Source: Lasiosphaeria ovina
Lineage: Eukaryota > Ascomycota > Sordariomycetes > Sordariales > Lasiosphaeriaceae
DNA length: 64,000 nt
Assembly (NCBI GenBank): GCA_033439765.1
Contig: JAULSN010000006.1
Span: 1,984,001 to 2,048,000 of the forward strand
Reading direction: 5' to 3'
The notes below the pieces were generated by a model that saw only the letters and a program-made list of their open reading frames with translations, was not told the origin of the DNA and made no database searches. Both the position numbers and the translations under genes were made by a program. The first letter of the stretch is position 1, and each line of letters begins with the position of its first letter. Shown here in pieces: positions 29,644-42,155 of the stretch.

Positions 29644-32379
29644 ATGCAGCGAGTCTCCAGCCCGTCTCAGGCGGCCTACGTCCCTGCCGCACCCACACAC
29701 CCCAGCCTCGACTACCGGGACAACAATGGCCCCATGCATGCTTTCCCACCACAGCCACACCCTCATTACGCCTACTACACTGATGTAGCGCTACAAGGGC
29801 AACCCCCGAGTCGAGGCGCCAGTCCATCACCAGCAAGCACCTTCAACAGCCAAGCCAACTCGTTGTTCAGCGTGCAAAGCACAGAATCGAGCGCCTACAC
29901 TCACCATTCGTCATCTGTCACAAGCTTTCACGATGGCAGGGACTCGGATTCGCCAGCCCCAGGATGTGTGCCACGCCCTCCAAGCTGCCGACCACAATCG
30001 CCCTTCCACAGGTCGCAGTCCCGAGCCGGGGCCAGCTCTAGGCCCGGGTCGCCCCTCAGTCGACACATGACATCCATCAATGGATCGAGAAACCACTCCA
30101 AAATTTCCGGAGTTGCCCGGCCGGCCAGCCGACGGGCCATCCGACTCGGGTCAGCCAATATCGACCACATCTCTCAACAAGTTCTGTGGGAGATGGAGAC
30201 TGGAACTTCGCCTCCCCCAAGACAAGGACAGGTTCAAAGCCTCGAAGCATGCCCCCAGGAAGAGCAACGCACCTCGTACTGGGTGGAGTATACCGCTGCG
30301 CCCGAGCACGGGGCGCCCGAGGGAACAACTCCTCCGTCCCCAGATGACGTCGACGAATCCGATGAAGGGGCCCGGCTGTCCCCTGAAGCGGATCAGCCCC
30401 CCGAATCTCCCACGTCACAAAGCAGCCAGGACATCACCATGACGGGCTTCTCGGATGTCGATGCGGGTTCTCCAGAAAGCTGCGACAGCGGCGCCGCTGC
30501 CCCAGAGCGGTCAATTCGAGTCCTAAAGTCGATTCTGGACGAGGAGTTTGGCCTACGTCTTGGAAAGGCAGAGCCACCCGAAGACATGGTCGACGCGGTC
30601 TCCAGATGCATGGACAACCTCTCACTTAGCCGTCACCGCTATCGTCAGGAAGGCTTCATCGTCCCGATCAACACTTTTCACGTGCCTGGAGACAGCCACG
30701 AAGAGACCACGCCGCCCGAGACCACTCCCAGGCGGTCAGGTGGTAAACTACCCGTGGCTTCCAAGAAGCGGAATGCTGACGATCCGAGAAGAGACGAAGG
30801 AGATGGTCCTCCAGGCGAGGATGGCAAGGAAGAGGGGGAGAGAAGTCCGTTTAGGCCCAACGACCCAAGAACCCAAAAGAGAGCCAAAGTCGAGCTGTAT
30901 CCATGCCCATTCCGGAAGCATAACCCGATCAAGTTCAACATCCGCGAGTGGGAGTATTGCGCAAGGGCGCCATTCAAGGGTAAAACGGAATTAAAGTAGG
31001 TCGACTCCCTGCAGTACTCGTTATTGTTCAGTTTCTAATGCATCGATAGGAAGCACATCATCAGATACCACCAGCAGGAACAAGTTTCCTTCAAGTGCGA
31101 CCGGTGCCTTGCCGCCTTTCCCAGTCGCGAGGAACTCAAGACACATTTACGAAGGGATCCCGACAAGATGTGCGAAACGACAAGCGACAGGGAGGCGTCG
31201 CCATACACTGCAACAAACGAGGGAGTCAGTAGCGCTGTCGGGGAAAGGCTTCGCAGCCGTTCTGAAAATTTAGACTGGACTGGCATTTGGCTAGCAGTAT
31301 TCCCTAGATATGATCCTAACCTCATACCAGAGCCAGGTGAGCTTCTGATTTTCCCATCTAGTGCAATTACATGATGGACGCTGACTGGGTGTGACTCAGT
31401 TTTTGAGCCCGCCGTAGAGCTGCACGAAGTTTCTCGCACGTACAACGAAAGTCACCTCGAGCTCGCAACCATGATCTCGGACACGCTTGGGCACGAGTCA
31501 GAACGGTTGGGCGCGTCAATGCTCAACGTATTCGACCAGTTTATGAACGGAGTGTTCCAGCGGGCTCATGTCCAGGCGGCTGCGGGAGCGGGCAGCTCGT
31601 TCGCGTTCAACAGGCGCCATCTTCAGTCTCCGCGCGATGGTCTGAGTCCTTTCCTCCGCAATAATTCGGGGACCCCCTCAAGCAGCACAACCAGTAGTTC
31701 AACCCATCCGTACGCCCTGTCACGGACAGAGAGGATGTCTACGTCGGGGAGCAGCAACTCATCCACTCCCGCGCTGCCACTCCGGACCTCGCAATCACGG
31801 GGGTCCAATCCTAGTCCTCTAGCTTGGACACAGCAGGGCGGAGCAAGTGGCTACTACCCTTCACTCTATCGCCAAAGTGAGAACGCACAATTACCAGTGC
31901 CCACCCTACACCCAAATCATAGGATTGCCCCCGGCTCGAGCGCTCCCAGCAATGCTGTGGCCGTTCCACAATTCAACGCGCTCCCAGCACATGCAGTTGG
32001 CATATACACACCCAATTCCTACGGGCACGGACACGGACAGTACCCGGCCCCAGGTCAACAAAGGAACGGCTGGCAGGATCCACAGGGAGTGTTTGGCAAC
32101 ATGAACCCTGGTATCGTTGGTCTTTCAAATTCTCGCGGCCAAATTGCCACCCCGCTGGATATTAACCCCGGGCTAGTTTCAGGGAATTACGGCGCAGAAT
32201 ACTCAGGTCACATGTCTGCTGTTGACGACACCAGGGTGGGGTACCTAAATAGGGGTCTCCCTCTCAACCAAGTCCCTCAGCCACAAGACGCAGCGGCCAT
32301 CACGGCAAGTCTGGGCGAGATGCTGGCACGGTTGGATGCTCCACTGGACAGGCGGCAGGTTGAGGGGCCGCGGCGATGA
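29644..32379 (+). CDS. C2H2-type zinc-finger regulator, three exons
   Basis: Exons 29644-30995, 31050-31336 and 31400-32379; introns of 54 and 63 nt start GTAGGT and GTGAGC. The product has 872 residues. The first 430 are disordered (Pro/Ser-rich). The zinc-finger pair crosses intron 1: YPCPFRKHNPIKFNIREWEY, then CARAPFK...ELKKHIIRYH, a long-spaced C..C..H..H unit, followed by FKCDRCLAAFPSREELKTHL. This atypical pair is common in Pezizomycotina proteins of unknown role. A conserved motif ends exon 2 (LDWTGIWLAVFPRYDPNLIP). Exon 3 opens with a probable helical segment (VFEPAVELHEVSRTYNESHL) and continues as a Ser/Asn/Gln-rich tail. It is likely a nuclear DNA- or RNA-binding regulator. Both splice joins keep the frame, which supports the model. 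Targets unknown. Confidence 0.8.
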
Positions 32380-35199
32380 ATTGTCGATATTGGATCATGC
32401 GCTCTTCGGTGTTATGTGAATTGTTACGTATTTGAGTCCGCCGCGAAGAGGCATGCGTTCGTCGGGGGGACACCGAAGAGAAAGTCTCCAACAGACTTGG
32501 AGAGAATGTGGCTGACCAAAGCCTTCGCGCAATATGAACGCGGTTGTTTCAAATTTCTCACTGGCTAGGGCAAAACGATAAGGACGAGATGTTCATATAT
32601 TCTGGCAGTCGAGGAAATTCTTAATGGTATCTTAAACTGTGTGCTAAGCTCAGTGGGAGGAGCGACGTGTACCATCACTGCCGTTCATATTCGAAAGATA
32701 GGGGTCCTATGCTCAACACCGGCTCCAGTGGTTTTCTTGCTCCAAGAAGACATCTGAGGATAACCCTCCATACTTGAACTATTCTGAGAATTGGTGTGCT
32801 TATCGTATCTGGTCTTGGGCAGGGGTGCTTATGCAGCTCCTCCGGTGGCGGCATTAGCGTTCCTAAGAGCCCTCGGCAAGGAATACCGCGTCGTTCATTT
32901 GCTCATTATGAGAATCCTCCACTTCTTTTTCCTCTCCCCACGATCTCGATCGCGAAATTTGGTGGCCCTTAATCCCTTAACCTGCTAGTTCAACCGAATG
33001 GCAGGCTGCATCCTTGTGTGGAGCAGTCCGATGCCTCGCAGTCTCTTCCGCAGTCCCCCATCCTGTTAACCCCCCCCCCCCCATCCCCCCCCAATACCAC
33101 TCTTTATGACAGTGTCTTATTCTCGATTGCTTGGGAAATAACTTTGCCCTTCACCCCACTTGTTTAACCTGGATGCTTATTTTCGTGAGAGTTTTCTGGT
33201 TTCTTCTCTCTCAATGCACACCCAACAAGTAAAAAGATACTACAATGGTGTCCCCCAGCATCCCGCTACCTTACCAACAATATACGCAAGCACTAAAGTA
33301 TACGGGGTGGTCTGTTGATGAGTTCCCTCCAAGGCGCTGAGGTAATTCGGGACAGTCTGAAGGTAACTGCTCCTGGCCACCACTAAGGGCAAGGCCGGGA
33401 GTTGTTTGGAGAGCCGACATGCTGTTCGACTGGTCCCGACGACGAGATGGAGGGAAACGAAGCAAGAGAGGGTTGCTCAGAGGGAAGATGCCAGTCTCCG
33501 CTCACGATGAGATCCGCTTTGAGCTTCGGCACGAGAATTCCCAAGTCAGCCAAACTGGGCTCTCTCATAACATATATACCTAGGTAGGCATCGCCGATCC
33601 GGTTTAGTGGGGGGATCATGGCGAGTTGAGCAGCTTGAGCTTGCCCAGCTCAGCTCTTTCCTTCAGCTCCGGATCGCCGTCCAGCGCCTCCCGAATCAGC
33701 GCCCCCACGCATTAGTCCCGCCTGGTTCCTTCAGAGTCTGCAACCGCCCCCCGCCCGGCCGCCCGGCTCGTCTGTGCTTGCGAACAGCCAGGGTCGAGGA
33801 TAATCCCTGTACGTACTGGGGAGGAGATTGGAGAGCATTGAACCGAGAACTAGCCCGCGACTACAGGTGGCCCAGGACAACAAGCCTGCGATATCGATAT
33901 CTCATAGAGCCTCAGGTCAACGCAATGAGGTTCGGACGAGTGCTGGTGCGTCAAAACCTGCTGCGGCGAGGCCTAAAGGAGTTACCAAGGCACGCCCGAG
34001 AAACAGAAGGCAGGGGGCAGGGCAGGACGCCTAGCGTTAACCGCAGAGTATAGTTATGAATGCATTAGACAAAGGGCTATTAAGACAGCTCGGCAGCAAC
34101 GTCGCTATGACTCGAATCAGCTTCATCCTCATTCTGAGCCCAGAGAACCAACCCAACTATTCGAGTTGCATGCAAGTCCAGAAAGCGACAACCAGCTGGC
34201 TGTCAGTCTTATCCGTAATGGCCTCAGGGCTAAACGGTTTAGCCTTTTGTAGCCTCTTAAATCGGCCGAGGCTTCTTTTTCCGTAGTTAGTGTCCCATTC
34301 GCAAGTCAAGCCAGTCGGGGGCTGATAGCTCAGAGCATGTCTGGGCGACCGAGTTTCGGACAGGACGTGGAAGGTGCGGGGTCATGATGCGAACCAAGTA
34401 CTCCGTACGCTGTGAGATACCTCCCCCAGTTAACTCGAACGGTCTGGATGTGCCCGGGTATCGCTGTACGAAGGATAGATCGAAAGCTAGCCACTTCTTC
34501 GGCTGGTGTTATCAAATGCCAGGCTAGCATAGTCTAAGTTGGCTACTATCTATTGGATCTGCAGTCTCCGCCAGCCGTGCCGGAGAGGTGATAGGCGGCC
34601 GGAAAGGGCCCTTGTAAAACATGCCCATCAACCTTCTCCTCTGCACTGGGTCTTTCTCAAAGTCGCACGGCATCAACCTCCAAACCCCGTTCAACTTCTT
34701 TATTGGGAGACGAGGGCCTCTTCATCAAAGGCTGCTCTTGCTCGTGCTCTTGGACTGGTCGGCTCAGTGGTTGTGCAAAAATTGTCGTGGGTGAATTGAA
34801 AAAGCGAGTGCGCCAGTCAAAAAAACGAACTCCCGACCGGGTAACTTTTTGAACGAAAACAGCGAGGACCAACGTACGTAGCGCCAGAAATATCCATAGA
34901 GGCTACGGAGATGTTGTAGGGGACTCGTACCTATCCAGGTATAATGTGGCATTCCAGTTATTTTTGAAGTTGAAACGTGGTCTGTGCCGACTTCTTAAGA
35001 AAGAGGTTTCTGGCTTTCCCCTGGGCAGGTTAGTAAGGGTTTGCGTCGTGCGGGGCTCGCGACCAGCTGGAAATTCGTCGCTGCGCGGGAGCAGCGGAGC
35101 ACCACCGATATCTACCCAGCATCACAGACGCCATCACCATCGTGCGAGTACCACCGGCATCTATTAAGGGTCGCAAAGCTTCCATGAGATCTGAAAGCA
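32380..35199. other. gene-poor region
   Basis: No recognised gene. A C-run lies at about 33069-33092. Open frames near 33607-34053 have Arg/Pro-rich composition typical of chance frames in GC-rich DNA. Confidence 0.4.
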
Positions 35200-35820
35200 C
35201 TACCATAACAATGCCACGCACAGCTAATTCACTGTTGGACCAAAGGCGATCCAAGTGGACCCAGTCGTTTCGGAAACAACATCGTGATGCACTATCGGAC
35301 TTCCACACTTTGGGTTTCGACGAGGGCGAAGTCGAGGCACCACCTAAAAGAAGATATTATCGGATTCCCAAAATGGCTGTAGTTAGCCCGTTACCATGGA
35401 TCCTTCAAAATTGGACGATATAACGAGCATGGCGTTCCATTTCCCGTCGATATTCTAGAGCTTTCCCGGCCAGAAACTCGGGACTTCTACGTAACCGCTA
35501 ACTACTGGAAAACTCAAAGCTTACCTATATTATTTTAACTTATTTATCATTAGTAATACGACCCCCGCTAATTAATCTATCCGACTACCGCGAGTCTAGC
35601 ATGCCGATATAGTGAGACTCGCCGAAATCGTTCCAAGAGATGATCTAAATGTAGTCGGGCGAATGGTTAATAGAGAGGACTTATAGCAACTATTAAACCC
35701 AAAGATTATTACTATGCCACAGCTATTTCTCATCATAGCCCAGGAGGATTATATCAACCAGAGCCAAATAACAACGGTATAGTCTTTGCTTACCGTCCAA
35801 GTAGTACTAATACGAGAGGG
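35200..35820 (+). pseudogene. decayed protein-coding relic in AT-shifted DNA
   Basis: Short peptides in shifting plus-strand frames look coding, for example IGRYNEHGVPFPVDILELSR, RPETRDFYVTANYWKTQSLP and NPKDYYYATAISHHSPGGLY, but they are separated by many stops and by AT-rich stretches. This fits a heavily mutated gene. I do not recognise the family and the limits are approximate. Confidence 0.3.
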
Positions 35821-35881
35821 AAAAAAAAAAAAAGAGAAGCGGGGTGTACCGCTTATGACTATGGGGTTTCTTCGGACAATG

Positions 35882-36758
35882 CTAACTCGACCTGTCTTCT
35901 AAGGACGCTAGCTGCATACGCACGACGACTGTTCGGAGCCAGGCAGCCGCATACAACTTGGAAAGCACAGACTCTGTTTTCCCGGACTTGGACTTCTGCG
36001 CCTCTGGGATGAAATGAGAGAACGTCTCGTGTACGCCACTGCCCGTCTTAGCCGAGCATTCTATAAAAGCAAAGCCTCGGTCCGTCGCCAACTTTAACGC
36101 CTCCGCACCTGACACAGCCCGTTCCTCGTCGTGAGCATCCGAGTGAAGCCCCACGACCATGACGGGGCAAGGCGGACCGCCTGGGCCGCAGTAGTGTAAG
36201 ACAGCGTCACAAAGTCGAGGGACCTGCCGGAAAGACTCGTAGGATCGTATGTCGTACGCTACAATGACTCCATAATAGGCATAGATGTCGAGAGCGTGGT
36301 AATAAGAAAAAATGTCGTCGCTAGCGAAGAGGACCTCTACTTGGTAAATGCGCCCGTCACAGTAGAAGCGTACATCCTCGTCTGACATGTCCAACTGCGC
36401 TTGTGCCATTTTCAAGCCGCCGTTTATATCATCATAGAGTAGCTGAAATGAGTATATTAATCAGCTTCGATCATTAGGTGTGGTCACCCGGGGGTTGTGT
36501 ATGGGGCGGTGGACGGACCCTTCTGAGTAGCGACTTCTTTCCGATGCCCTGTGCTCCCAGGACGAGAACTGCAACTATGGCTGCATTGTCAGCCGTAAGG
36601 CTGAAAGCGCCTCTAGCCTTTAGTTCATCCCATCGGCTTTCGTGAACAGCCTCGCTACGCAAGAGTGGTGCTTCCGGGGGTTGTGCCGGCGTCTCGTTTC
36701 TAGTCGCTTGAACTTGGGCAGGTTGTGTGCTGTGCTCTCGATGGTCTTGATGGCCGAC
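35882..36758 (-). CDS. divergent Ras-like small GTPase, 5' end not resolved
   Basis: The last exon is 36442-35882. The exon before it ends at 36519 (intron 36443-36518, donor GTCCGT, acceptor TTTCAG) and is open up to 36758, where an acceptor-like TAG precedes GTCGGCC. No good ATG was found, so at least one upstream exon is missing from the model. P-loop: VLVLGAQGIGKKSLL, close to GxxGxGKS/T with Lys-Lys-Ser. G3 is unclear (EVLFASDDIFSYY, no DxxG). AYDIRSYESFRQV is the usual strand and helix after switch II. G4 should be NKxD but reads VGLHSDAHDEE. G5 is kept as IECSAKTGSGVHETF. There is no CAAX box at the C-terminus (SLEDRSS). It may bind nucleotide weakly or not at all. It could also be an early pseudogene, although the visible exons are open. 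Confidence 0.6.
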
Positions 36759-38626
36759 CTATTGTTTAAACCGTTTCATTAAAACGAGAAGTGATCCAAG
36801 AAAATTAGCTATTCAACATGTGTTCCGCCCGTTATAAGCCAAGACTTGCACTGAGTGCCACTAGGCCTAGAGTGGATGAATATAGTATCGAGAGGAGTGG
36901 CCAGTGGGGCTGATGCTCGGTTCCCCTTATGTTGTGCATGCTGCCAAGACGAGCACATTTCTTGAATACAAGTAAGGGGATAGATAGTACCTGTTTGTTG
37001 CGGCGCGCGTTCGCTTACCGGCCGGTGGTTAGCTTGCTAACTTACTAGCGCAAATCCGAGATCCAGGTAGTTGCAGCTACTGCGTAAATACCTAAGCATG
37101 CGGATATCACCGTGAAGGCCCGCGCGAACCGTGTCGGCCCCTCTAGCCAGGGCATCTCTTATTTTTAGCTTGCGATGATTAACTAACTGAGCTTTATTGG
37201 CGACGCCTAGGTAGGGGGCCGAAATTAGCCAGCCGGTCTCGAGGGCTCAGTTTCGAGCTACATTTTTAGAGGATTCGCTAAGCTTACTGCTTATCTTTCC
37301 ATAGGTCGGGAGATGGAAATCTTAGTGAACACCGATTGCGCGCGGCCGTCACAGGAGCGCCGGCGAGGTTTGCGAATGGTGGTGGCGATCGTGCTCAATC
37401 GTCGTTAATCGCAAGGAAAAGCTAATATAAAAAGCGGGGTTGAGGCGGTAAGCGCTGGCAGAATTCATTTCGGAAGCGGCCCATCTAGATCTCTGTCCCG
37501 ATGTGGGCCTAAATACGTTCTAGCAAGTTTTAGGTCTTAGCTTAAGAGCAAGTAGAGACCCCTATTCGTCGGGAAACCTTAGTTAGCCACCTTTGATATA
37601 TTATTTAGCTACCCCCTTACATAAAGGGGTAGAGTGTAGCTAATCCCCCTATTCCTCCACCTACCTAAATTTGCGAGCCCGTAAAATAGCTATAATAGTT
37701 ACGCCTATAATACTACTAGTTATGTCTACTTATACGCGAGCTGGGCTAAGTGCGGTCAAATGTATGTAGTTAAATAAAGCCGTAGATATATATAGTATAC
37801 GCCCGAATTTGAAGATTTTGGAGTTTTGGAAAATCGTTAATTTGGCTAGTAATATTACCCCGACTACCTTAACGGCGGCGGCCCTTAATTCCACTATTTC
37901 GCTAGCGTAGGTGTAATCGCCTACTATACCCACACTCTAGATTGCGTCTGATTTTTGACCTGAAATTTAAAAAATTATATTCCCGTTCCCAGCCTCTACA
38001 GCCTTTTAAACCCCAGACCCTTTTTTAATCCATTGACAGACCCGTCTTCGCAGCGCGGCGGCGGCCGTTATGGTGTGGGCCTCTTTTGTTCCCAATCGCC
38101 ACCCGCAATGGAGAGCCAAGGAACGCCAAGGCGGAGTAAGCTACCTGCTTGCAGAAGGTGATACTATAAATTGGAAGAATATCCAGCATCCAGCCTCCCG
38201 TACCTACCCAGGAAATCCATCGCGCATCCCCTTTAACTCACCTATGATTAGAAATGGAGCATCACTGGCACCAGCAAAACAATGGCGGCATAGCCCAAGG
38301 GGGGTAGCAGAGCGTATTCTACCCACAACCATCAACGCTATCTGTTCGATGGTCCGTTGAGACTTGGGGACAGCACCCGCGAAACTTGAATGATTATGGC
38401 TCAAGGGTCCAGATGCGGGTCTTGGCACTTTAGAGAGCTGCCTCATACGGCTACTGGGTGGGGCTGCCAGGTCTCACTATCGGAGGATGCGATGGTGACA
38501 TTCGGTATACAATCTGCCTCAGCACCTAGACTAGGAAATCAGTCGGGACAACACTATGTAAAGGGCTGCCGGTGCCCCTCGTTCTCCTCGTGTTTCGACT
38601 TGGACAACCTCGCCCACGTTTTCACC
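36759..38626. other. AT-rich spacer, upstream of transporter gene
   Basis: 37400-38040 is strongly AT-rich with TA excess and dense stops in all frames, as in RIP-affected DNA. 38040-38626 is normal GC and probably promoter/5' UTR of the PTR2 gene. Confidence 0.45.
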
Positions 38627-40558
38627 ATGGACACCAAGAAGAGCCTGGAGATGACCCAGGGGACCAGCATGGTCGAGCCTGCGACTGCTCTGAGCAGGGT
38701 CCATTCCGAGGCCGAGAAGGCGTCGGTGGGCAGCAGCGATCCGCTGAAGCCGTATCCCACTGAGAAAGAGTTCGCCACCCTCCCCCGTGTGCCCGGCTCC
38801 ATCCCGTGGACGGCGTGGACCGTGGCTATTGTCGAATTCGCCGAGCGCTTCTCATACTACGGCACCACTGCTGTCTGTGAGTCAACTTGAATCTCCTCTC
38901 AGGCCTTGTCCACCTTTTCTGACTTTTGGCAATCAGTCGTCAACTTCATCCAGAAGCCGCTCCCCGTCGGATCCAACACCGGTGCCGGGTTTCTCATCTC
39001 CCCCGGCTCGGGAGCGTTGGGCCTCGGTCAGCGTGCATCCACCGGTCTCACCACCTTCAACAACTTCTGGTCCTACGTCACTCCTCTCGCGGGCGCCTAC
39101 ATCGCCGACACGTACTTTGGCCGGTACCTGACCATCCAGTACTCCATCATCTTCGCCCTCGTTGGCCACGTCATCCTCATCCTCTCCGCAATCCCGCCGG
39201 TCATCGTCCACCCCACTGCTTCTGTCGCTGTCTTCGCCGTCGGCCTCGTCATCATGGGCATCGGCACCGGCGGCTTCAAGTCCAACATCTCCCCCCTGAT
39301 CGCCGAGCAGTACAAAGACGACCACGCGTACGTGCGCGTCAACAAGAAGGGCAACAAGGAGATTGTCGATCCCGCCGTCACCACGGCCCGCATCTACATC
39401 TACTTCTACATGCTGATCAACGTCGGCTCATTGACGGGGTCCCTGGCCATGGTGTACTCGGAGCACTACGTCGGCTTCTGGCTGTCGTTCCTGCTGCCCA
39501 CCGTCGTCTTCCTCATCGCCCCCATGGTCCTGCTCTACTACAAGAAGTTCTACACGCTGTCCCCGCCGACCGGCTCCGTCATGGCTACGGCCTACAAGCT
39601 GCTCCGCCTGGCCTTCAAGGGCCGGTGGTCGTGGAACCTGGCGCAGACGAAGCGCAACTTCAAGGACCCCGAGTTCTGGAACGTGGTCAAGCCGTCGAAC
39701 ATCGCGCCGGCCGACCGCCCGGCGTGGATGACGTTTGATGACGAGTGGGTCGACGAGGTACGGCGCGGGCTGCTGGCGTGCAAGGTGTTCCTATGGTATC
39801 CCCTGTACTACCTGGCCTACAACCAGATGACGGGCAACCTGGTGTCGCAGGCGTCGACGATGACGCTCGGCGGCGTGCCCAACGACATCATCGCCAAGCT
39901 CAACCCCATCTCCATCATCATCATGATCCCGCTGATGGACTTTGTGCTGTACCCGCTGATCGCCAAGTGCGGCGTCAACCTGACGCCTATCAAGAAGATC
40001 ACGGCCGGCTTCGTGCTGGCCGCGCTGTCCATGGTGTCTGCGTGCGTCACCCAGTACTACATCTACCGCATGTCGCCGTGCGGCGACCACATCAACGCAT
40101 CCGTGAAGGCCGGCCGCAAGGACTGCGCCGCCCCGTTTACCGTCTGGATCCAGATCTTCCCCTACGCCCTCATCGGCCTGTCCGAGGTCCTCGCCTCCAT
40201 CACCAAGCTCGAGTACGCGTACACCAAGGCGCCCAAGAACATGCGGTCGACCGTGCAGGCGATTGCGCTCGCCATGTCGGCCATCTCGAGCGCCATCGGC
40301 CAGGGCCTGACGGCGCTCTCGGAGGATCCGCTGCTGGTGTGGAACTATGGGTCCGTCGCGGTAATCGCCATGGTCGGTGCGGTAGGCTTTTGGCTCACCT
40401 TCCGCGTGGCTGATCGCGATGAAGATGTGCTTAATAATTTGAAGCATAGCAAGTACGAGGGCGATGCCGCTGCCGTCGAGGTGGACGCCGAGAGTCTGCA
40501 GAGTCGCCAGGTCGGCACCAGTGTTGACGAGAAGGCTGGTGTTAAGAGCGCGTTGTAG
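38627..40558 (+). CDS. PTR2-type proton-coupled di/tripeptide transporter, two exons
   Basis: Exons 38627-38876 and 38937-40558 with a 60-nt intron (GTGAGT...AATCAG); 623 residues, the normal size for fungal POT/PTR2 carriers. The proton-coupling signature E-x-x-E-R-F-x-Y-Y-G is complete as EFAERFSYYG (70-79), just before the intron, and the join reads TTAVFVNFIQKPLP as in the family. Further family features are FWSYVTPLAGAYIADTYFGR, MGIGTGGFKSNISPLIAEQY, YIYFYMLINVGSLTG and CKVFLWYPLYYLAYNQMTGN. About 12 hydrophobic segments are visible. It sits in the plasma membrane and imports small peptides with protons. The second acceptor (AATCAG) is chosen over TCTCAG because only it gives the frame. 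The C-terminus is long and acidic, as in other PTR2 proteins. The substrate range is not readable. Confidence 0.93.
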
Positions 40559-41347
40559 GCAGGGACACAGCATCGGTGATATTAGATACCCGGTAGCAGA
40601 GAATGAAGAAAAAGTTATTACACTTGAATATGTCGTGCCACTTCAATGTACTGCATCCACGGGAGCCGACTTTGAACCTTGTCGCTCCTAATAATTTCGG
40701 AACTCTGCGAAACAATCGCGCCATATCACTCAATTAAATCTGGTAGCGAGTCTAATCCTCGCGCCGGTGACATCGATCTTTAATTAGCAGGACACTTTTC
40801 TCTTTGATGGACGATCGTCAAAGATGAAGGCTTGGCTTTTGAGAGTTCGAAATATTTACAATGCCGGTGCTGCCCCAGCAACCACACCCCCATGAAAGCT
40901 GTAAGGCCATGTCGGCTTGATTGAACTGACATCAAAGAAGATTATTTAAGATCCCAAGTTTTCTGGCCGATCGCTGGGTTTGGGACACATATCACACTGA
41001 TCTAGCTTTCTTTGGGTGATCGTTCGCAGATTTTCGTTTGATCGGCTTTTGGGCCTCAAAGTAGGCCACACCACAAACTAGCAGTTCAACACACAAACCT
41101 GCCATGCCACATAAGTTAGATGTGCGTATATATGGTACGTAGATGATTGATTGCTTGTTTCGTATCAATCGACTGAGCCGAGCATCGCGCTCGGGAGCTT
41201 AACGGAGTTAGGTATTTGGACTTTGACCCGTTTTGTTGCACAGCTGCATTGCCGTTCACCAAACCACCTTCCTGCAGGCCGTCGGAAGCCCTGCTCCGTG
41301 TTGCCCCCGCCAGAATTTCCACCGCCAACCTTTTTGGATTTCATAAA
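40559..41347. other. intergenic; right part duplicated near 62.7-63.1 kb
   Basis: From about 41000 to 41347 blocks match, in reverse complement, the upstream region of the second small gene at 62699-63050 (for example gattgattgcttgtttc and ggccac.ccaca). No gene is seen. Confidence 0.4.
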
Positions 41348-41674
41348 ATGTCCACGCCTGGCCACGAAGCAACGACCGAGCGCCTAACTGCCGTTGCCAG
41401 TCTGACAAGACAGCAGCCCGTCGAGACCACAATTATTGCAGCAACCACCACACTACACCCCGCACCTTTGAAAGAGTCCCAGATCCTCAACGTACTGGGG
41501 GTCGCTTTCGAAGAGGACGAGTTCGAAATTGAGCCCTACGACGATGTCTACATCATTACGACGCCGCGAAAGTTGACAGAGGTATGTGTCCCTAGGTGAC
41601 CCGACAAAACAACAGTAATACGGACACTGACGTTCAAGTGTTTGTAGGAGGAGTTGAAAAGCATACGAGCTTGA
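41348..41674 (+). CDS. small two-exon protein, copy A of an inverted pair
   Basis: Exon 1 is 41348-41581 and exon 2 is 41648-41674; the 66-nt intron is GTATGT...TTGTAG. The product has 86 residues. Exon 2 codes only EELKSIRA. The protein begins MSTPGHEATTERL and has a conserved-looking core, FEEDEFEIEPYDDVYIITTP then RKLTEEELKSIRA, with a strongly acidic middle. It resembles no family I know. A second copy (62371-62698, minus strand) has the same intron position and the same ending with one change (EELKNIRA), so both models support each other. No signal peptide or membrane segment. Role unknown. Confidence 0.75.
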
Positions 41675-42155
41675 CTAAGATTTGGAGACAAGAGAGGGAA
41701 GACGGAGAAAGAAAGATGGAGAGACGGAAGATGGAGAGAGGGACCAAAATATGACACGGTGCCTTTTTTCCCCAAGTTCCTTTAAATTAGGCAGTTAGTT
41801 CTTTTTTTCCTTCGTTGCGTATTTCAATTGTCTAACCTGTGCCATGATGCACCAGAACTAATTTCCCAACCACATTTGTCGGCCTTCAAGTAAATTCCGT
41901 GAAATGAGTTGAAGCGATTGTGAATCTTCAGATACCACAGAACGACAAAGCGGTGCTGACCACCCATCTCAAGATCATGCATGGCGCACCGCCACCACCT
42001 GCAAGTCAGCTAAGAATGCCCCAGGCAGATTTGGCGTCAGGCACCAAAGCCAACTTCATAATATGGCAGAAATTATTCAAAAGAACAAGACTCTTTTCGA
42101 GCTGCTGATACTATGTAATTAGAAATGAACAAAGACGGAACGATTGCTTGGGCCA
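41675..42155. other. spacer between small gene and HET gene
   Basis: A GA-rich stretch at about 41680-41745 just after the small gene matches, in composition and position, the minisatellite beyond the second copy. No gene. Confidence 0.4.
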
